A DNA stretch of 64,000 nucleotides from Straminergon stramineum (lineage: Eukaryota; Streptophyta; Bryopsida; Hypnales; Calliergonaceae), in contig OY987264.1 in the NCBI GenBank assembly GCA_963920665.1, positions 25,214,906 to 25,278,905 of the forward strand, read 5' to 3'. Each line of letters opens with the position of its first letter. Positions within the stretch are counted from its first letter, which is position 1. The translations under genes were made by a program, and so were the position numbers. The notes beneath the pieces are model-generated. The model searched no databases and had not been told where the DNA came from. It was given only the letters and a program-made list of their open reading frames with translations. Positions 12,665-25,069 of this stretch are shown here, one piece after another.

Positions 12665-13174
12665 TCAATTGATTGCCTCATCATTTTGGTTAATTTTCAA
12701 AAACTACCGGTAATAATTAATAGCATTGAAACTAAAGTGTAAACTAGAACTAACATGTGGTAGAGGGTCATTGTCTTCAAGAAACACTTAACCCTTCATT
12801 TCTTAACACCTAATCCTTCTTCACCAATTTTGGCTGGATTCTTTGAGTGAATGTTTCATTTCCATCACTTTCAATCAAATTGTTGATAAGAACAGACACC
12901 TATTAGAGATTCAAGGATTGCTTTGGATGAATGGCAAGGTATTTGGATGACACATTAGCCTAAAGGATTTTGGTTCATCATTGAAAATATGGAGGTTGAA
13001 GTCCTTAGGGATTAGAGGTCTTTGAAGTGCATTCATAGTCACAACATAGTATTTTCTCCATATTTGACATCAAAGTGAATGGATTGAGTTAAAATATGTG
13101 AATGACGAAAGTAGGTCCTCATTAGTGAGGCATCTCCTATGACACATGGTACTCTCCATTTGGAACATTTATTA
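12665..13174. other. Intergenic DNA, nothing recognised
   Basis: AT-rich DNA without a supportable ORF or repeat between the CACTA foldback and the 13.2-kb TIR element. Confidence 0.4.
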
Positions 13175-13946
13175 GGGGTAGTTACACCTTCTCCGAGGAG
13201 CAAACTTCTATGAAGAATGAAAAGTTGGTGAGAGAGAAGAAGAGCCAATGGGGAGCCATAATACATGAAGGTTTGACCCCCTTTTTTGCGATATAGAGTA
13301 CGGAGAATGGAAACTAGAAAATGGGATTACCTCCTTCTAGATGGGGTATTTTTGCAAGGTTTAGGGACCCAATCACCCAGGTTGAAGTACACGGGCTCTT
13401 GATGTATGAGTGCTCTATTTGGCCTTTGTTTGTTTTATTTTCACACATTGGCTTGAACTTTTGTAAGTCTGAACACATGCTAAGTGGCCTCATTAAATTC
13501 TATATGCTCTTCATTTAAAATTGACAATACAACATCGTTGACCTAATAAACATGTAAAATAGAGTGCAAATGCAAATACGCATGATAATACCTCAAACCA
13601 AAGTAAAATTTTTCACCAATCTAAAAATTTACAAATAACAACATGATTTAACCAATAATCTCACCACTCAAATTCAATCAATTAAAATCACTCTTTAACT
13701 GCACACGCTCAACCATAAGCGAACAAATTCAACTCCTCAAAGGTGTAACAAAGGGGTGAAACTACAGTAGCACATGGGTGAAATTGGGGAGTGCAAGATC
13801 GAAACTTCTATAAAGAAATATTCTTCACGCTCACTCTTCATCTCCGAAGGAGAAGAATGGTCATTCTCAATCTTTATAGAATGGGACCTCCACAAGCCAC
13901 AGAGAGCCAATGAGAGAGAATGGGGTGAAGAAGGTGTGACTACCCC
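13175..13946. mobile_element. Small TIR element with 5-bp target duplication
   Basis: The left end GGGGTAGTTACACCTTCT and the right end (reverse complement GGGGTAGTCACACCTTCT) match at 17 of 18 positions. Both sides are flanked by TATTA (13170-13174 and 13947-13951). At 772 bp it is non-autonomous: no transposase-like ORF is visible. The superfamily is uncertain. Confidence 0.5.
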
Positions 13947-16900
13947 TATTATTGCATCACCTAGTACACATTTGAAAAGTTCTAAAATGATCACATTCAA
14001 TATAAATGTTGATCTTTAACATGATAAGGTTTAGATGTCAAAATGACATCCAAATGAACAAAACAATGTTAATTGTTGAATTATCAAACCAATGGTGTTT
14101 GTCTTGCCATATTTGAGTGTGCACTTCATATTCTAAAAACCAAACTCCATATTGTAAATGCAATGCTCCACAAACCTTTTAAGGCCATTTATTTCTAAGC
14201 CTAGCATCCAAGGGATGAATAATGAATGCTTTGGTAATGAAACTTTTGAAGATAGATGGTCCCAATCAAATAGTCTAATGGATGTTGTTTGTCATATTTG
14301 TTGAATTTGGATGGTTTTGATGTCTCCTAAATCTCTAGCAATGGTAATCTGTACAATTGTTAATCCATATTTACTCCACACCATTTTGTCACCTTTAAAG
14401 AGTATTTTTTAATAGTCATTATTTTTTCCATTATTTTTATATATTTATAAATTTAATAAGGAATTATCTTTGAATAAGTGTATTACAAATAGAAATTGAT
14501 ATTTCTTGACTTTTTTAATTGATAAATGAATGCAAAGTGTACCATATCATTGAAGTGTTAAAAATTATCTATTAGAGGAAAGTAGTTATGTTTTCATAAT
14601 TATATTATTTAACATTTTTCTAATTGTTGTAAGATAAAATTTGGGTCAATTTTTTGAAATCTTTTGCCAAGGAATATAAATCATACTTTCATAAATTTAT
14701 GGAAGAAAATGCTTTTGAATTTGTTTATGTATGTATGTATTCTATCCATGATGCATAAATGCTCACAAAATTCCCCACAAAGACATCTAAATTTTGTGGA
14801 AGAGTCACAAAGTTAGTAGGGAATAATTTATATAGGTCCAGAAAAGCAATTTAGAACAAAATCATTGAAAGTAACTATTTGTTGATGAACCCCAAAGACA
14901 CCCCCCAAAAATTGCTTGATAATGTTACATCAATGTTCATTACCATGGTTGTAGGGTAAGGTTGGTAGAAAGGAATTCTAAAAATGAATGCCAAATTTTT
15001 AGTGAAATTTTAAAAAAAGAAAAGAAAATTTCTACAATGAAAAAAAAATATTGAAAAAAATAATTTCTTTTAAGCATCTATTAAATCTTATTTTTTTGAA
15101 AAAAAAAAAAAAAAGTTGGCAAAGAGGTGTTGATTGTGCCCTATACTTATATTAGTGTATAATTTCAATATACCATCTAAGGTAGAAGCACCTAAATGCA
15201 ACACTTATTTTGAATCTCTTGATATAGAAGGTGTGTACAAGAAAAAATGTTGTGTGTTTGTTAGGAAATGGTTCAAGAAACCAACAAAATTGGTTTCATA
15301 CTTTTTCGAGCTTGTATGAATATTATACAAATTTTTGAAAAGAACTTTTTAGAAAACCACCTATTGTGGACACCAGACTAACACCAAAGTAGGCACGGAA
15401 ACATCCAAAAGCAATACACCCTAAACTTTGATCATGTACAGGTAATTGGCCACTTCTTGGAAGAGTGACAACTTCTTAGAACCCCACTTGTCTACAATGG
15501 ATCCACTTATGTTTGAATTTAGGTCCCTTTTTAGGTGGCAAAGATTGACTAGTGTTACATTTGGGTGCTTCTACCTTATGAGCACCATTCACAAGGGTAT
15601 GTTTTGACAAAGATGTAGCAAAATTGGATTTCCATGTCAGATTCTCAAGGGTCCACATCACCTTACAGCCATTACAACATGACATGTAGCACTTTTTTAC
15701 CCACAAGAAAAAAAACTTAATTTACACCAAATATGACCCTCACACAGGGTACACTCAAAATTGACCTTGGATTCTCATTTTTTTTTTCTATGAGGTGCCC
15801 TCTCCCAATCGAAATCTACTTATGAGCCCAGATTCTGTAAAGAACTGGAGATGATGATTCAGAATTGGATGGCCACAATCTTAGTCGTTGGTGTGAAGAA
15901 AAAAGAAGGCTGCAACTGAATCTGACCCAAAAGTTTGAAACATTAACATACTATTTGAATTGCGACTGATAACTGAAGCTCACCTTCGTACTTGTGTGTC
16001 AAGGTTCAGGTAACTAAACTGGTGATTTTTTGGGCAAAATATCTCCGTCTGTGACTGATTTTACATCCAGGCAAGGTAAGGTACAACTGAAAGGTTTGCA
16101 GGCCTTCTCACAGGAAGATTTTAAATGAGTGATTAGCAGTGAACTGGACTGAGCTTTACAGAAACTGACCCTTACTAGTAAGATACAGTAGCTGTTTCAC
16201 CTGCTAATTCAGTAACTTGATATGAGATGAGGTGCCTAGCTGACAATCAAACCAGACCTTGTACTGTACTATTTTCAAATGAATTTACGGAGAATATGGT
16301 ATTGGCCCATCGAAGTCATCCTTTGTCATGACCACAGTCACAAAATCTGTCATGTTTTCATCTTTTCATCTTGGAGAAATGTCATCCAATTCTTTCATCC
16401 AACTTTTGTGATGAAAAACGTAGAGCATGATGATGAGTGAGCATTCTTCCTCGACATGAGTGTGATGATTCATTCCAATTTGAAGTTGCTAGTAAGGTAA
16501 ATCAGCCCATTGTGGTCAGATGACCCATAGTGGTCACCTAGCAAGTCCCCCCATTGTGGTTTTTTTCAGACCCCATCATGGGTTTTATTAGTAAATGAGA
16601 TTTGGACCACAATCAATGTCTTACCTGACAGTAATGGAGTGATTAGTGACTGCATTAGGAACTTCTAACTTTTTAGAGTAATTTCATTGTAGGAAGTGAT
16701 TTTTTTAGGCCTTTCACATTAGAAATTATTGTAACTGCTTTAGGTGTGTAAGATGAGCATGATGGATACAGATTTTGTTGGTTCTAGGGTAGTCTATAGA
16801 CTGTTATGGGCCATGATGGGCTGAACACTTCAAAAATTCATAACAAATTCATACTTTGTCAAAAAAATATAATTTCAAATGCTCTCATTGTTTCTCACAC

Positions 16901-17377
16901 TTGTGTTTATGTGGGGAAAAAATTTTAAAAAATTCAACAATGGGATGAGTACGAATTCCTAATTCTAACTGCAATGGGCTATTTTACCTTAACTATAGTA
17001 TATGCATAATGTCATGAAGTCACAATTTCATCCATCATAAGAATAGTTAGGTTTTCATCCATTGTTTTCATCCAGATTTTACAATCTATAGAAGGAGTAC
17101 GTTGCAGCAACATATTAAATTAAAATTATTTTTATTTGTTGTTTGTACGCTAAATTGTTGAAAATCAATAATAGTTCATTTAATTTGATTTCAAGTTTTG
17201 TGTACTATTTTTTGTAATCGTCCTCTATTAGCACTAGTAGGAAATACACCTAAAATGACTAGTGAAGGAACCATTGCATTCACTAATGTACCCAATTCCA
17301 CCAAGTCAACTCCATTGCTTGTCTACAAGGGTGGTTTTTACTTAGAGTGCAAGCTCAAGATGGATTAGGAAAGACTC
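13947..17377. other. Intergenic DNA with an inverted duplication
   Basis: No gene is recognised. A phrase of about 28 bp, 'aaggtagaagcacctaaatg' plus a few bases, occurs at about 15178 on plus and about 15551-15580 on minus. The two surrounding small ORFs therefore share Lys-Val-Glu-Ala-Pro-Lys-Cys-Asn-Thr. The minus ORF (15476-15706) is Cys/Lys-rich and may be a transposon protein relic. 16.0-16.5 kb is slightly GC-richer but unassigned. Confidence 0.35.
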
Positions 17378-18500
17378 TGTCGCGCCCCTTAGTGACACTT
17401 ACCACCTTAAGCTCACTTTCCAAACACTTAGCACCTTAGTGCCACTAAGATTCACGCTCTCCTAACACTGCACATGCCACGCACCCACAATGTTAGGTTC
17501 CAACCCAAGTCACGGGGTTCCCCATTCCTCCGTGACTCCCAATCCTTTCCTTCCAATACTTAACTCCCACAAGACACCGAGCATGTCATTTGATGACATG
17601 GGGCGGAACTTCCATTGATGTCCAAGCACTCGGTGAGGCACTACTCCCACCGGTGCTAACCGCCCTTGAATGGGACCCAACTCCCCACTAGGCCCAACCC
17701 AACTCATTTCGGGACTCACTAATCGGGACTCACCCAACGGGACTCACACCATGGCCTAGTGTGGAGTGGGACACCACCCAACCGGTATCAAGGAGTGCCC
17801 AAGCACTCCATGGTAACACACAAGTGGTGGTGAGGCTCCAACACTAACCTCACCACCCGGGGCCACTTAGGCTCACCATGGCACCATCCGGGAGTGAGGA
17901 GGGAGACCACCCCTCCTCATAGTACTCTCTGCGGGATTCGGCAGCCCCCCCCCATACTAGAGGTCACCGGGAACCCCCAAGATGCACCCCATCTTGGAAG
18001 ACCACCCATTTCTCCCGATTCGCACTACTTTGGGACTCCCGAACTTCCACCCGGAATAACTTTGCGGTCCGGGATCCAAATCGCACATGCGACCCCATTT
18101 TCGACATCTACGCGACGCGTAGATGCCGATGGACTACTCACTTGCTCCATTCGGACAAGTACTCACAAAGATATCGCCCTCCAAAGATTCGGGACACTCC
18201 CGCCGCGGCCAGGGCACTCCCGGCGCGACCGGGACACCCCGAACTTTGAACGCCCATAACTTTTGACTCGCAAGTCCAAATCACGCGTTCTTTAGACGGC
18301 TGGAAGCGTCTTCTCAAGACCTTTCCAAGCGTATATCACACGTCCCCAAATTCGTCCGGATCAGAGCGATACATCGCTCTAATCGCTCGGGACTCCTAGT
18401 CCCCCTCACCTCATCTCTTGCAAGGCTTGGGGCGTCACCCCCAATGTCCCCCTTGCTCACCAAGGTGGCACGGGCACGCCTTGTGATGAGGGTCGTGACA
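17378..18500 (+). mobile_element. Solo LTR of an LTR retrotransposon
   Basis: It begins TGTCGCGCCCC and ends GGTCGTGACA, the TG...CA boundary of an LTR. It is flanked on both sides by the 5-bp duplication GACTC (17373-17377 and 18501-18505). GC content is far above the surroundings. No retrotransposon coding region is attached, which is the pattern left by recombination between the two LTRs. The ORFs inside (17510-17737, 17894-18259) are spurious. A Gypsy origin is likely from the TGTCRCGCCC start but is not proven. Confidence 0.85.
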
Positions 18501-18890
18501 GACTCCTATATCACTTTCAGTGGGATGTTTGGTAGAACCACCCATTACCAACCAAGTCCCATGGCCAATCTATAGATCTAAGGGAATTCAACAAAGAAGT
18601 GATTGATTTCTAACCATCAGGTCTTGGTTTCCGTCCATCTTCTAACCATCAATGTCATAACACGTCCTCTTGGTTTTGAGAGCCAAAGTAATCTTTGAAT
18701 GAACAATGATGGAAGACTCTCTGTTGGGGATGGATCGATATCAACTTTTGACCCCTAAAATTCATAGAAATATAAATTCAAGGTAGAATATTACCAAAAA
18801 AATTGCAAATCTTCATGATTTTTATCTTTCTAAAAGTTAGAAAACTTACATTGCCTTGTGTTGCTCTAGATCATGCACATAATGCTTAAC

Positions 18891-19482
18891 CCCTAAAGGA
18901 CCATAAGGCCACCACATGGCTTCGGCAACTACATTTGTAGAAAATTTGGAATGTGAACCTCATCAATAGTCCGGGACCAACAAAGAGACCCTAGATGATT
19001 TTTTTTGCTGAATTCATTGGTACAATCTGATTGAGAAATGATTAAGTGAGCGATTTTCTATGAATTTTTTGAGAATAGGAAAAGTACTTTGGGCTATCAC
19101 TTCACAAGCTCATATCTTTTTTCCACATCTCAAAATGATTTGAAAAAAATTGCACATTGAAATCATGATGATATGTACTTGTGGGAAAAAATCAGAGTTT
19201 TTGGATCACTTTTGAGCATTCCGATTTCAACATTTCAATTTCAGCACATGTACAGAGTTTAGCTGAATTGGATATCTTTCATCAATTTTGTCAATGATGG
19301 CATTTTCTCAAAAATTGTGCGATTTTGATGATCTTTTTTTCATAGGAAAGCTACATAAGTCTTCTTTCATTTCAACGGTGGCGATCATCAAAATCATATC
19401 ACACATTTGAGAAATTATGCTTGTTACAAGAACTAGTCAAGAAAACAAGAGCTTTGATCAAACACCCCCGGTTCTTTAGGGG
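18891..19482. mobile_element. TTAA-flanked TIR element, 592 bp
   Basis: The left end CCCCTAAAGGACC is preceded by TTAA (18887-18890). The right end TTCTTTAGGGG is followed by TTAA (19483-19486). The interior is AT-rich and non-coding and differs from the longer copies. It abuts the next element, and the two share one TTAA. Confidence 0.7.
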
Positions 19483-19486
19483 TTAA

Positions 19487-20410
19487 CCCCTAAAGTTCTA
19501 AAACTATGTTTTCACTGAAAATGCTTCAAAACTGCCATTTTTAGTACAAGTACCAAATTTATTTTTTTTAAACTTTTTTTTGATACATTGAACCGTAGGA
19601 TCTTGTAGTATACTGACTTGAGAGCATGTGGTAAAAATTTCAGAAATTTCCACCGCATGGATTGCAAGATATAAGCATTTAAATTCCCTGAAATCATTTT
19701 TTGGGCCCTGCAAAAAACAGGGCAGTTGCACTTCACAAGCTCACTTTTCTACAAAAAATCTCCAAAATGGTGGTGCTTCTTTGAATTATTTTTCCTAGAC
19801 AAGTTGGCCACATGCTTGAAAAATTTCAGATCATTTGGAATTGTACAACATATAGGAAAAAAATAGTAAGTAGATAGTAGTAGAGAATGATTCAAAATAC
19901 TAAATTGTTAAGAATTTATTGATGGAATTGAAAAATGCCAATTCCAATGGTTGCAATGTTATAATAAAAAATCTACATCGTATGATTTTATTTTTTTCCA
20001 AAAATATTGAAAATTGAGTAAGATAAAAGACTTTGAAGTTTATTTTAGAGTAGAGAATCCATAACTGCCTGCAAACAAAAAATCCTCATAACTTTTGACT
20101 CCTTGATCAAAATGGAACGACTCAAAGCTTTCCAAGTATATATAACTCTAGAAAACCAATTTCAAATTTCAGTTTTTGAAAAAAGTGATTTTTTTTAATC
20201 TACCTAGATTGCCCAGTTACAAAAAAAACCCATATTAGGCCATAACTTTTGATTCATATTTCCAAATGTCATGAGATTTAGGGCATCTAAAAGATATTCC
20301 TCATACCCACCTTCTCTTAAAATTTGGGTAAAAAATATGGAAATCTCCAATCACATGTACTTGCCCAAAATTGCTGTACAACCAAAAAACGCAGGTTGGT
20401 CTTTTAGGGG
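19487..20410. mobile_element. TTAA-flanked TIR element, 924 bp
   Basis: It starts CCCCTAAAGTTC after TTAA (19483-19486) and ends GGTCTTTTAGGGG before TTAA (20411-20414). The interior shares long phrases with 39447-40392 in the same orientation, for example 'ctatgttttcact' and the ACCGTAGGATCTTGTAGTA segment. ORFs of 74-75 aa inside are overlapping and unconvincing. Confidence 0.75.
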
Positions 20411-20438
20411 TTAAGTGGTTGGTAATGGGTGGTTCTAC

Positions 20439-22142
20439 TATATATTTTACTTTGTCTCATGCAAAGTTGGATGAGCTCATTATCAACTTCAAACATGTAT
20501 CTCTTATTAAATATTTTTAATATTTGAATTAATTCTTCACTTGAAGTTGCTTGGATTCAAATAGGGTGGATTAGTGGAATGTATGCCATTGACTATTAGA
20601 TATACTTACATATAGGAAGTCAATAGAAAAACACAACATAAAAAATAGATTTGAATTTCAAGGATATATCCACTTTTGGGAAAAGTTTAATGATTTATTA
20701 TTTTTTTGGAAATGACAAACTATTTTTCCTTTCTTTAGAAGATTTAATTAGTAATAAGGCACATTTTCTCATGAACAACTTAAGATCTATAAAAATCTCC
20801 TTTAATTGTACAAAGTTGGTTTCCAATCATCTTGCTTAAGGATTAGATTTTGAATATGCACACTTACTCAACATTATAATTTGTGTTAGTTTTAGATCAT
20901 CTACAATATAACTTTGAATCCTTGTATCTCTTGAACATGGTACCTAAAATGACATTTCTTGAGTGGGTTGGAATCTCTTTGATTCACAAACTATCAAGAC
21001 ATTTAAAATTTTTATCATTTTAATAAGCATTGCAAAGTAAATGGGAACCAAAAAGGGATGCTCCAAGTGCCTTTAATTGAGTGTAGTGGTTAGCCATAGT
21101 CACCACAACATTTTTATATATGTGGGCAAGAAAAGCGAAGACATTTTAAAGCTCCATCAATGACTACAAATGAATTGATTTGATGATGAAGGTGAATGGG
21201 TGCTACAAGATTTCATGACAAGGTTATGTTGGATCCTTTGTGGGTGATTGTGTTGTTTGTGGGAATAAGAACTTTAATTTATTCTAAATTCTTTTTTCTT
21301 TCATATTCAATGGTTACTCTTTGTATGGGATTTGGGGATTTGAGATTCGAAATTTTGCTCTTAATAATGCAACCTCAAGTTAGAAGGTGACAACAACAAT
21401 AAATAGAAAATATAATTTGGTTATAATGCATGAAATTTTTGGCATGAACAATCATCAAAGTCTTAATTAGTTGAAAAACATGAAGTAGGGACTACAAATA
21501 TCGATCTCTAGATAGAAGGATTGATTTATCTAATGGATCCATGTTCAAAAGAACATCCTAAGTTCAGTAGCACTAAAGAGATGTTGGAATTTGTTGCAAA
21601 GGGAGAGAATGGATTGTTGGACTACATTACAAGCCATGAGGTAGGTGTAAGAGAGATGGAAAGTCAAATTGTTACAAGGAGAGAGATAATCAATTCTCTT
21701 GAGATCTAAAATGCAATCTATATAGGACAATGTAACAATCTAAAAATTGAATTGCACGGTATAAGGTTCACCTTAGGAATTCAAAGCTTAAATTTAAAAC
21801 AATGTATCATGAATTAAATGTGAAGATTCCAGATCTTGAATCCAAGGTTATAGCTTTCTAGAATGAATAAATTCAACTACATGAAGTAGGTTTTGAATTT
21901 AATTTAAATCATTTAAGTCCATAATGACTACAAACTTCAATTATAAAATTTGAAGATAGAGTTTAATTAGTCAATAAAAAAATCATGAAGCCACTTCGAC
22001 AAAAATGGGATCAATTAAAGAAAACCCCTCATAGATATAAGCATATTGTTAGACCCATGCAAGATTTGGCATCTTTGTCTCAAACAAATGGATATGCCAT
22101 AGCTTTGCAAAAAGTTGTTAGATTATTAATAGCTTAATTAGT
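20439..22142. other. Intergenic DNA, possible decayed coding relic
   Basis: No intact gene. Around 21521-21709 and onward, interrupted by stops, the plus strand reads as Glu/Lys-rich sequence with helical character (MEFVAKGEN-like phrase, then short fragments in shifting frames to about 21900). It could be a degraded transposon or host coiled-coil gene. The evidence is weak. Confidence 0.25.
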
Positions 22143-23030
22143 ATCAAGACCCTCACTCTTAGATATACTCATGCCACCTTAGTGAGCAAGGGGACATTGG
22201 GGGTGGCTCTCCAAGCCTTGCAAGAGAAGACATGAGAAATGGGGAGTCCCAAATGGATAGAGCATGTAGTACTATGATCAAAACAAATTGGATGGCATTT
22301 TATACATTCTTAGAAATTTGATGAAAGCACATACCCACAAGTCCAAAGAACGTGGGGATCTAAATTGTGAGTCAAAAGTTATGACTTTTCAAAGTTGATA
22401 GTGTCATGGTTGCAATCTAAGGTGCTACTAGAATGCTAAGGCTCATGAAGACCTTAGTTACAAGCTAAAAGATTTGGGCAACCAAAGAGGGTAGAATTCC
22501 AAAGAACTACACCTCTAGGGAGATTCGGATCTTTGGAGGGTTGTAACTTCTTCAATACTTGTTGCATTTGGAAAAATAAATAGCCTATGATGATCAATCG
22601 AAGATTAGATTACAAAAATGGGATTACACTTTGGATTTGAAGTTCGAAGATAAAAATTATTCTAATAGGATGATTGGAGGGCTTTGGAGACCTAATTTTG
22701 AGACTAAGGCATAGAATCATGTGGTCTTCCAAGATGGAGTATTGTCTTTAATGCCCTAAAGACCCATAGAAGGGGTGGAGGTTTGCCAAATCCTACAGAG
22801 AATACTGTAAAGGGTGGTTTCTCTCTTCACTCCAAAATGGCGCGATGGCAAGCCATATTGGCCATGTATGGTGAAGTTGATGTTGGAGACTCACTGCTAT
22901 TTTTGTATTACCATAGAGTGCATGTGCATTCCTTGATACCGGTTGAATGGTGTCCCATTCTACACTAGGCCATGGTATGAGTCCCAATTAGTAAATCCTA
23001 AGATGTGTTCCGAGATGAGTATTGGAACAA
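22143..23030 (-). mobile_element. Diverged, truncated LTR related to the solo LTR, opposite orientation
   Basis: Read on the minus strand it follows the solo LTR at 17378-18500 backwards from its 3' end. Shared phrases include 'gtgagcaagggg', 'ccaagccttgcaagaga', 'gagtcaaaagttatg' and 'cactaggccatggt'. The portion matching the first roughly 300 bp of the LTR is missing. It is much older and more AT-rich than the intact copy. Confidence 0.65.
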
Positions 23031-23463
23031 ATCTCAAAACTTGTACAGTTGTACACAAAATTGTTCATTACATTAATAGCAAGAATATATAATACAAAAC
23101 CAAATGAGAAAGTATGTATAGATATTCAATTTTATTCAAGTTCACCAAAAAATCTTTAGTAATTAGTTTAGTAGCCCTTGCTCTTCATCACAAAAATAAT
23201 TTTTCTTGGCATGCTCTTATAAAGTGCAATGCAATCTTCTTTACTACAATTAGGATACATAGAACAGATACACTTCCACAATTCTTGGATTTCTTTTGAA
23301 AGTGTTGTAAATTTGTTCTAGCGTTGTCTCACAATTACCTAGAAATGTTTAATAGGATTCAAATTGGAGATTAACCCCTCATTGCCAAAGGGGACAAAAA
23401 GTGTCCTCACATTGTCTGGCAATCATATTCAAAGTGTTGTTATTTTTGCATCCAATGTCCGAA

Positions 23464-23935
23464 TTCAATAAAATTTGTTGTAAAAGTTGTGCATATTAGT
23501 CTAGTTTCATTGGTAAAATTTTCAGATCAATCCAAGATTTACTGAGTTTTTGAGAGCCCTTCGAAGTTCACAAGTTGAATTTGAGTTCACCACATTGCAT
23601 TCTAATGGCTGAAACTTCGGGGGCTTGTAACTTTTTCATAAAATGTCTTTTTCAATAAAATTTGTTGGATTTTGTTCCTCTTAAGGTCTAATTATTGTGG
23701 TAAAATTTTCATATCAATCCAAGTTGTTTTCAATGTTTGGAAGCAATTTGAAGTTCGAAATGCAAACACTTTTGTATTACAATGAACTTCCATGGCTTAG
23801 TATAACTTCTTCATACATCGTCCATTTTCAATAATTTTGTTGGAAAAGTTTTACATACTAGTCTAGTTCGTGTGGTTAAAATTTCATATCAATCCAAGAG
23901 GTATAAGTGACTGGGAAGCATTTAAGTAGAGGGAG
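23464..23935 (+). repeat. About 180-bp imperfect tandem repeat, three units
   Basis: The phrase 'ttcaata(a)aatttgttg' recurs at 23464, 23651 and 23827. Each is followed about 50 bp later by 'ggtaaaattttcatatcaa' or a close variant and 'tccaag'. The spacing is 187 and 176 bp. Monomer length is in the range of plant satellite repeats. Confidence 0.65.
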
Positions 23936-24880
23936 GTTCAACTATAAGGTAAGAGCACTGGAAAGCATCCTTGCACCCAATTGCGTCAAATTCTACAAAG
24001 CATAATCATTTTAGGTTGTAAATGTAAGTAAATAATACATAGCTTATTTGTTTTGACCTAAAATAATAAGAGGTGTACAATCCAGCTACATTTATGTTCT
24101 AGAATGAATCCCTGACGTAGAATCTGACACAATTTGATATAGGGACACAATTGGATGTTCTTACCTTCGATGTGATGTTTTGTTACTTTTTTCATTGTTC
24201 TTTGACATTTCAAAATAATTTTGCAGACACAATGAGTCAATTGAATGATATTTTTTTTCACCAAAGTGTTTGTCTTTGGGTTTTGAATCACTTTTTTAGA
24301 ATGCAACTTGAATAAGACAATGCAAAAAAAATTCATAAATACCTCAGTCACAAAATACACAAAAAGATGCCAAAGTTGGAAAATGATGGTTGAAAAGTCA
24401 ACATAGAAAAGCTAGTACAATAAGTACAGTATAAAAAATAACAACCAAACAATCAGAAGAAAATATAATGAAAATGAGTTATTGAAGGGGGAACCCCCTA
24501 GTTTGCTAGAGATTTGGATAGCTAAGGTTGCACATAGATAAACAATATTTTATTTACAAAATAATATGTTAAGAGAATTTATAAGGAATGTTAATATTAA
24601 AATGTTGATGCACAAGCTCATAAGCAAAATATGTAAGTACATCTGTCAATTGGTAGACCATAAATACAATTCTATATAAATGTTCTTTGTTGTAAATAAA
24701 TTGAAAAATATGTTGGAATAGTAGATAGAATTCTCTCGATATGCATCACTCATTGCAATAGTCTATTATTGTATTATTACATTTAAAGCAATAGTTAAGC
24801 AACAACCTTACATTTCTTGTATAATTTTCATAGCCTTTCTCTATTCTTTCATTCCTTAATTAATTCCATAATATTTCACT

Positions 24881-25069
24881 CACTACAAGAGAAAGGGTTG
24901 TTTTAAGTATAGTCCTAGACATATAGTCCTCTAAGTAACAACCTCAAAGGGGTGTTTTCAATAAAAATTTACTCGAAATACATGTGTGTTTAGTAAATTT
25001 TTATTGAAAATACCCTTTCAGGTCGTTACTTATAGGACTATACTTAAAACAACCCTTTCTCTTGTAGTG
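24881..25069. mobile_element. CACTA-ended foldback MITE with 3-bp target duplication
   Basis: Ends are CACTACAAGAGAAAGG and CCTTTCTCTTGTAGTG. The body is one long hairpin containing AAGTATAGTCCTAG. It is flanked by ACT on both sides (24878-24880 and 25070-25072). It is the same family as 12463-12664 with better preserved termini. The CACTA start and 3-bp duplication are hallmarks of the En/Spm (CACTA) superfamily. Confidence 0.85.

Larger units (their letters stand above)
18532..20438. mobile_element. Inverted-repeat bracket enclosing two TTAA elements
   Basis: A perfect 23-nt inverted repeat (left arm starts GTAGAACCACCC, 18532-18554; right arm 20416-20438) encloses two TTAA-type elements placed back to back. 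The right arm lies immediately outside the terminal TTAA of the second element. This could be the TIR of an older host element into which the others inserted, or an inverted duplication. Confidence 0.5.

Noticed and set aside
17510..18259. ORFs of 75 and 121 aa
   Set aside because: Both lie inside the solo LTR and have no protein motif.
24058..24360. 100-aa minus ORF with a few Cys/His
   Set aside because: No recognisable spacing for a zinc finger or transposase; low complexity and AT-driven.
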